Origin: an uncultured Mycoplasmatota bacterium
Lineage (GTDB): Bacteria; Bacillota_I; Bacilli_A; RF39; UBA660
Reading direction: 5' to 3'
Assembly: GCA_946491675.1 (NCBI GenBank)
Contig: CAMLYN010000019.1
Span: 1-14,241, forward strand
Length of the DNA: 14,241 nt
Position numbers and translations under genes: made by a program. Position 1 is the stretch's first letter; every line of letters begins with the position of its first letter. The notes beneath the pieces were generated by a model that saw only the letters and a list, made by a program, of their open reading frames with translations, searched no databases and was not told the origin of the DNA. Below, piece by piece: positions 13,870 through 14,241 of this stretch.

Positions 13870-14172
13870 ATGAACAAAGAAATTAAATCTGAATATGAGG
13901 TTGATGTTATTATATATGATATTGTTGAAGATTTTATTTGAATAACGAAAGAAGAATTTGCATCATTGTATATATCTTTATTAACATTACAATCTATGTT
14001 ACATAATCTTAATTATAATCCTAGGTATGAGATTTGTAGAAATCTAGTTCAAGTAAAATGGTATAATATTTCAGATAATATTATAGAAGTAATGGTTTTT
14101 TATAGAAATAGGAGACTGTTTTCTTCCAAGTTGACTACGGGAGATATAAAAAAAGAACCAGTCGTTGACTAG
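13870..14172 (+). pseudogene. Small family gene interrupted by TGA
   Basis: An ATG at 13870 opens 23 codons (MNKEIKSEYEVDV and so on) that end in TGA at 13939-13941. The same frame continues without a break to TAG at 14170-14172, with ITKEEFASLYISLLTL directly after the stop. The joined product would be about 100 residues; a 68-residue piece from the ATG at 13966 is the longest open part. The central YEICRNL and VMVFYRNRRLFSS match the frame at 11280-11474, and the end TTGDIKKEPVVD matches the remnant at 12421. There is no ribosome site at 13870 or 13966. A TGG-to-TGA change is the simplest cause of the stop. Function unknown. Confidence 0.55.
14136..14167 (+). repeat. Direct repeat, copy 2
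   Basis: This is the partner of 12421-12452 (30 of 32 identical). It encodes the C-terminus of the interrupted frame at 13870 and runs into the terminator-like stem that follows. Confidence 0.85.
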
Positions 14173-14183
14173 TACTTGTTTTT
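14157..14183 (+). terminator. Terminator-like hairpin at the end of the small family gene
   Basis: ACCAGTC (14157-14163) and GACTAGT (14167-14173) form a stem with one mismatch around a GTT loop. T-rich sequence follows to 14183, and then CATATGGAGCGAT (14184-14196). The sequence overlaps the last codons of the interrupted frame. Confidence 0.5.
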
Positions 14184-14241
14184 CATATGGAGCGATAACT
14201 TTACTTATATTCGAAAAATTATACTCCTAAAGTTGTTTGAT

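Noticed and set aside
13939..13941. In-frame TGA read as Trp or selenocysteine
   Set aside because: Intact genes here use TGG for Trp and TGA as a stop, other decayed frames are broken by TAA, and no SECIS-like hairpin follows. A null mutation is simpler.

Overview
The window is very AT-rich. Its genes are compact, with clear Shine-Dalgarno sequences, TTG/GTG/ATG starts and extended -10 promoters (TGNTATAAT). This fits a low-GC Firmicute or Mollicute-like member of the Bacilli or Clostridia, perhaps an uncultured gut lineage; no gene fixes the taxon. The standard genetic code applies: Trp is TGG in the intact genes, and TGA is used as a stop at the end of the methyltransferase gene. There are no rRNA, tRNA, CRISPR or complete insertion sequences.

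Left block (about 1-5030): four tightly packed plus-strand genes form one operon. They encode a membrane protein with a zinc ribbon and BspA-type leucine-rich repeats, a radical SAM/SPASM enzyme with a long C-terminal extension, a 126-residue protein with a Ser/Asn low-complexity tail, and a membrane protein with two zinc ribbons around a Tim44-like segment. The last three overlap or nearly touch. The layout resembles a radical SAM maturase with its substrate and membrane partners, and I do not recognise it as a described system. A bidirectional terminator (4995-5030) separates it from a convergent minus-strand gene with a transglutaminase/NAT-like Cys-His-Asp signature.

Middle block (6300-10748): a good sigma-A promoter (TTGACA-17-TAGAAT) precedes a SAM-dependent methyltransferase, a transglutaminase-like protein, a Ppx/GppA-like ASKHA protein and a divergent adenylosuccinate-synthetase-family protein. 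A hairpin terminator follows. In the PurA-like protein the catalytic Asp of the P-loop is Ser (GSCGKAK), the substitution I recall for phage PurZ enzymes. It also carries an insertion of about 95 residues. The Ppx-like protein has an altered phosphate-binding loop. This operon looks like a specialised nucleotide or conjugate-forming pathway rather than housekeeping purine synthesis.

Right block (10749-14241): an intact Nudix hydrolase and an intact four-helix membrane protein sit among decayed small reading frames with in-frame stops. Several of these share a protein motif (C-R-x-L followed by VFY-R-R), a direct DNA repeat (12421 and 14136), and a repeated ATATGGA-type motif just after terminator hairpins. 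I read this as the remains of a duplicated small-gene cassette.
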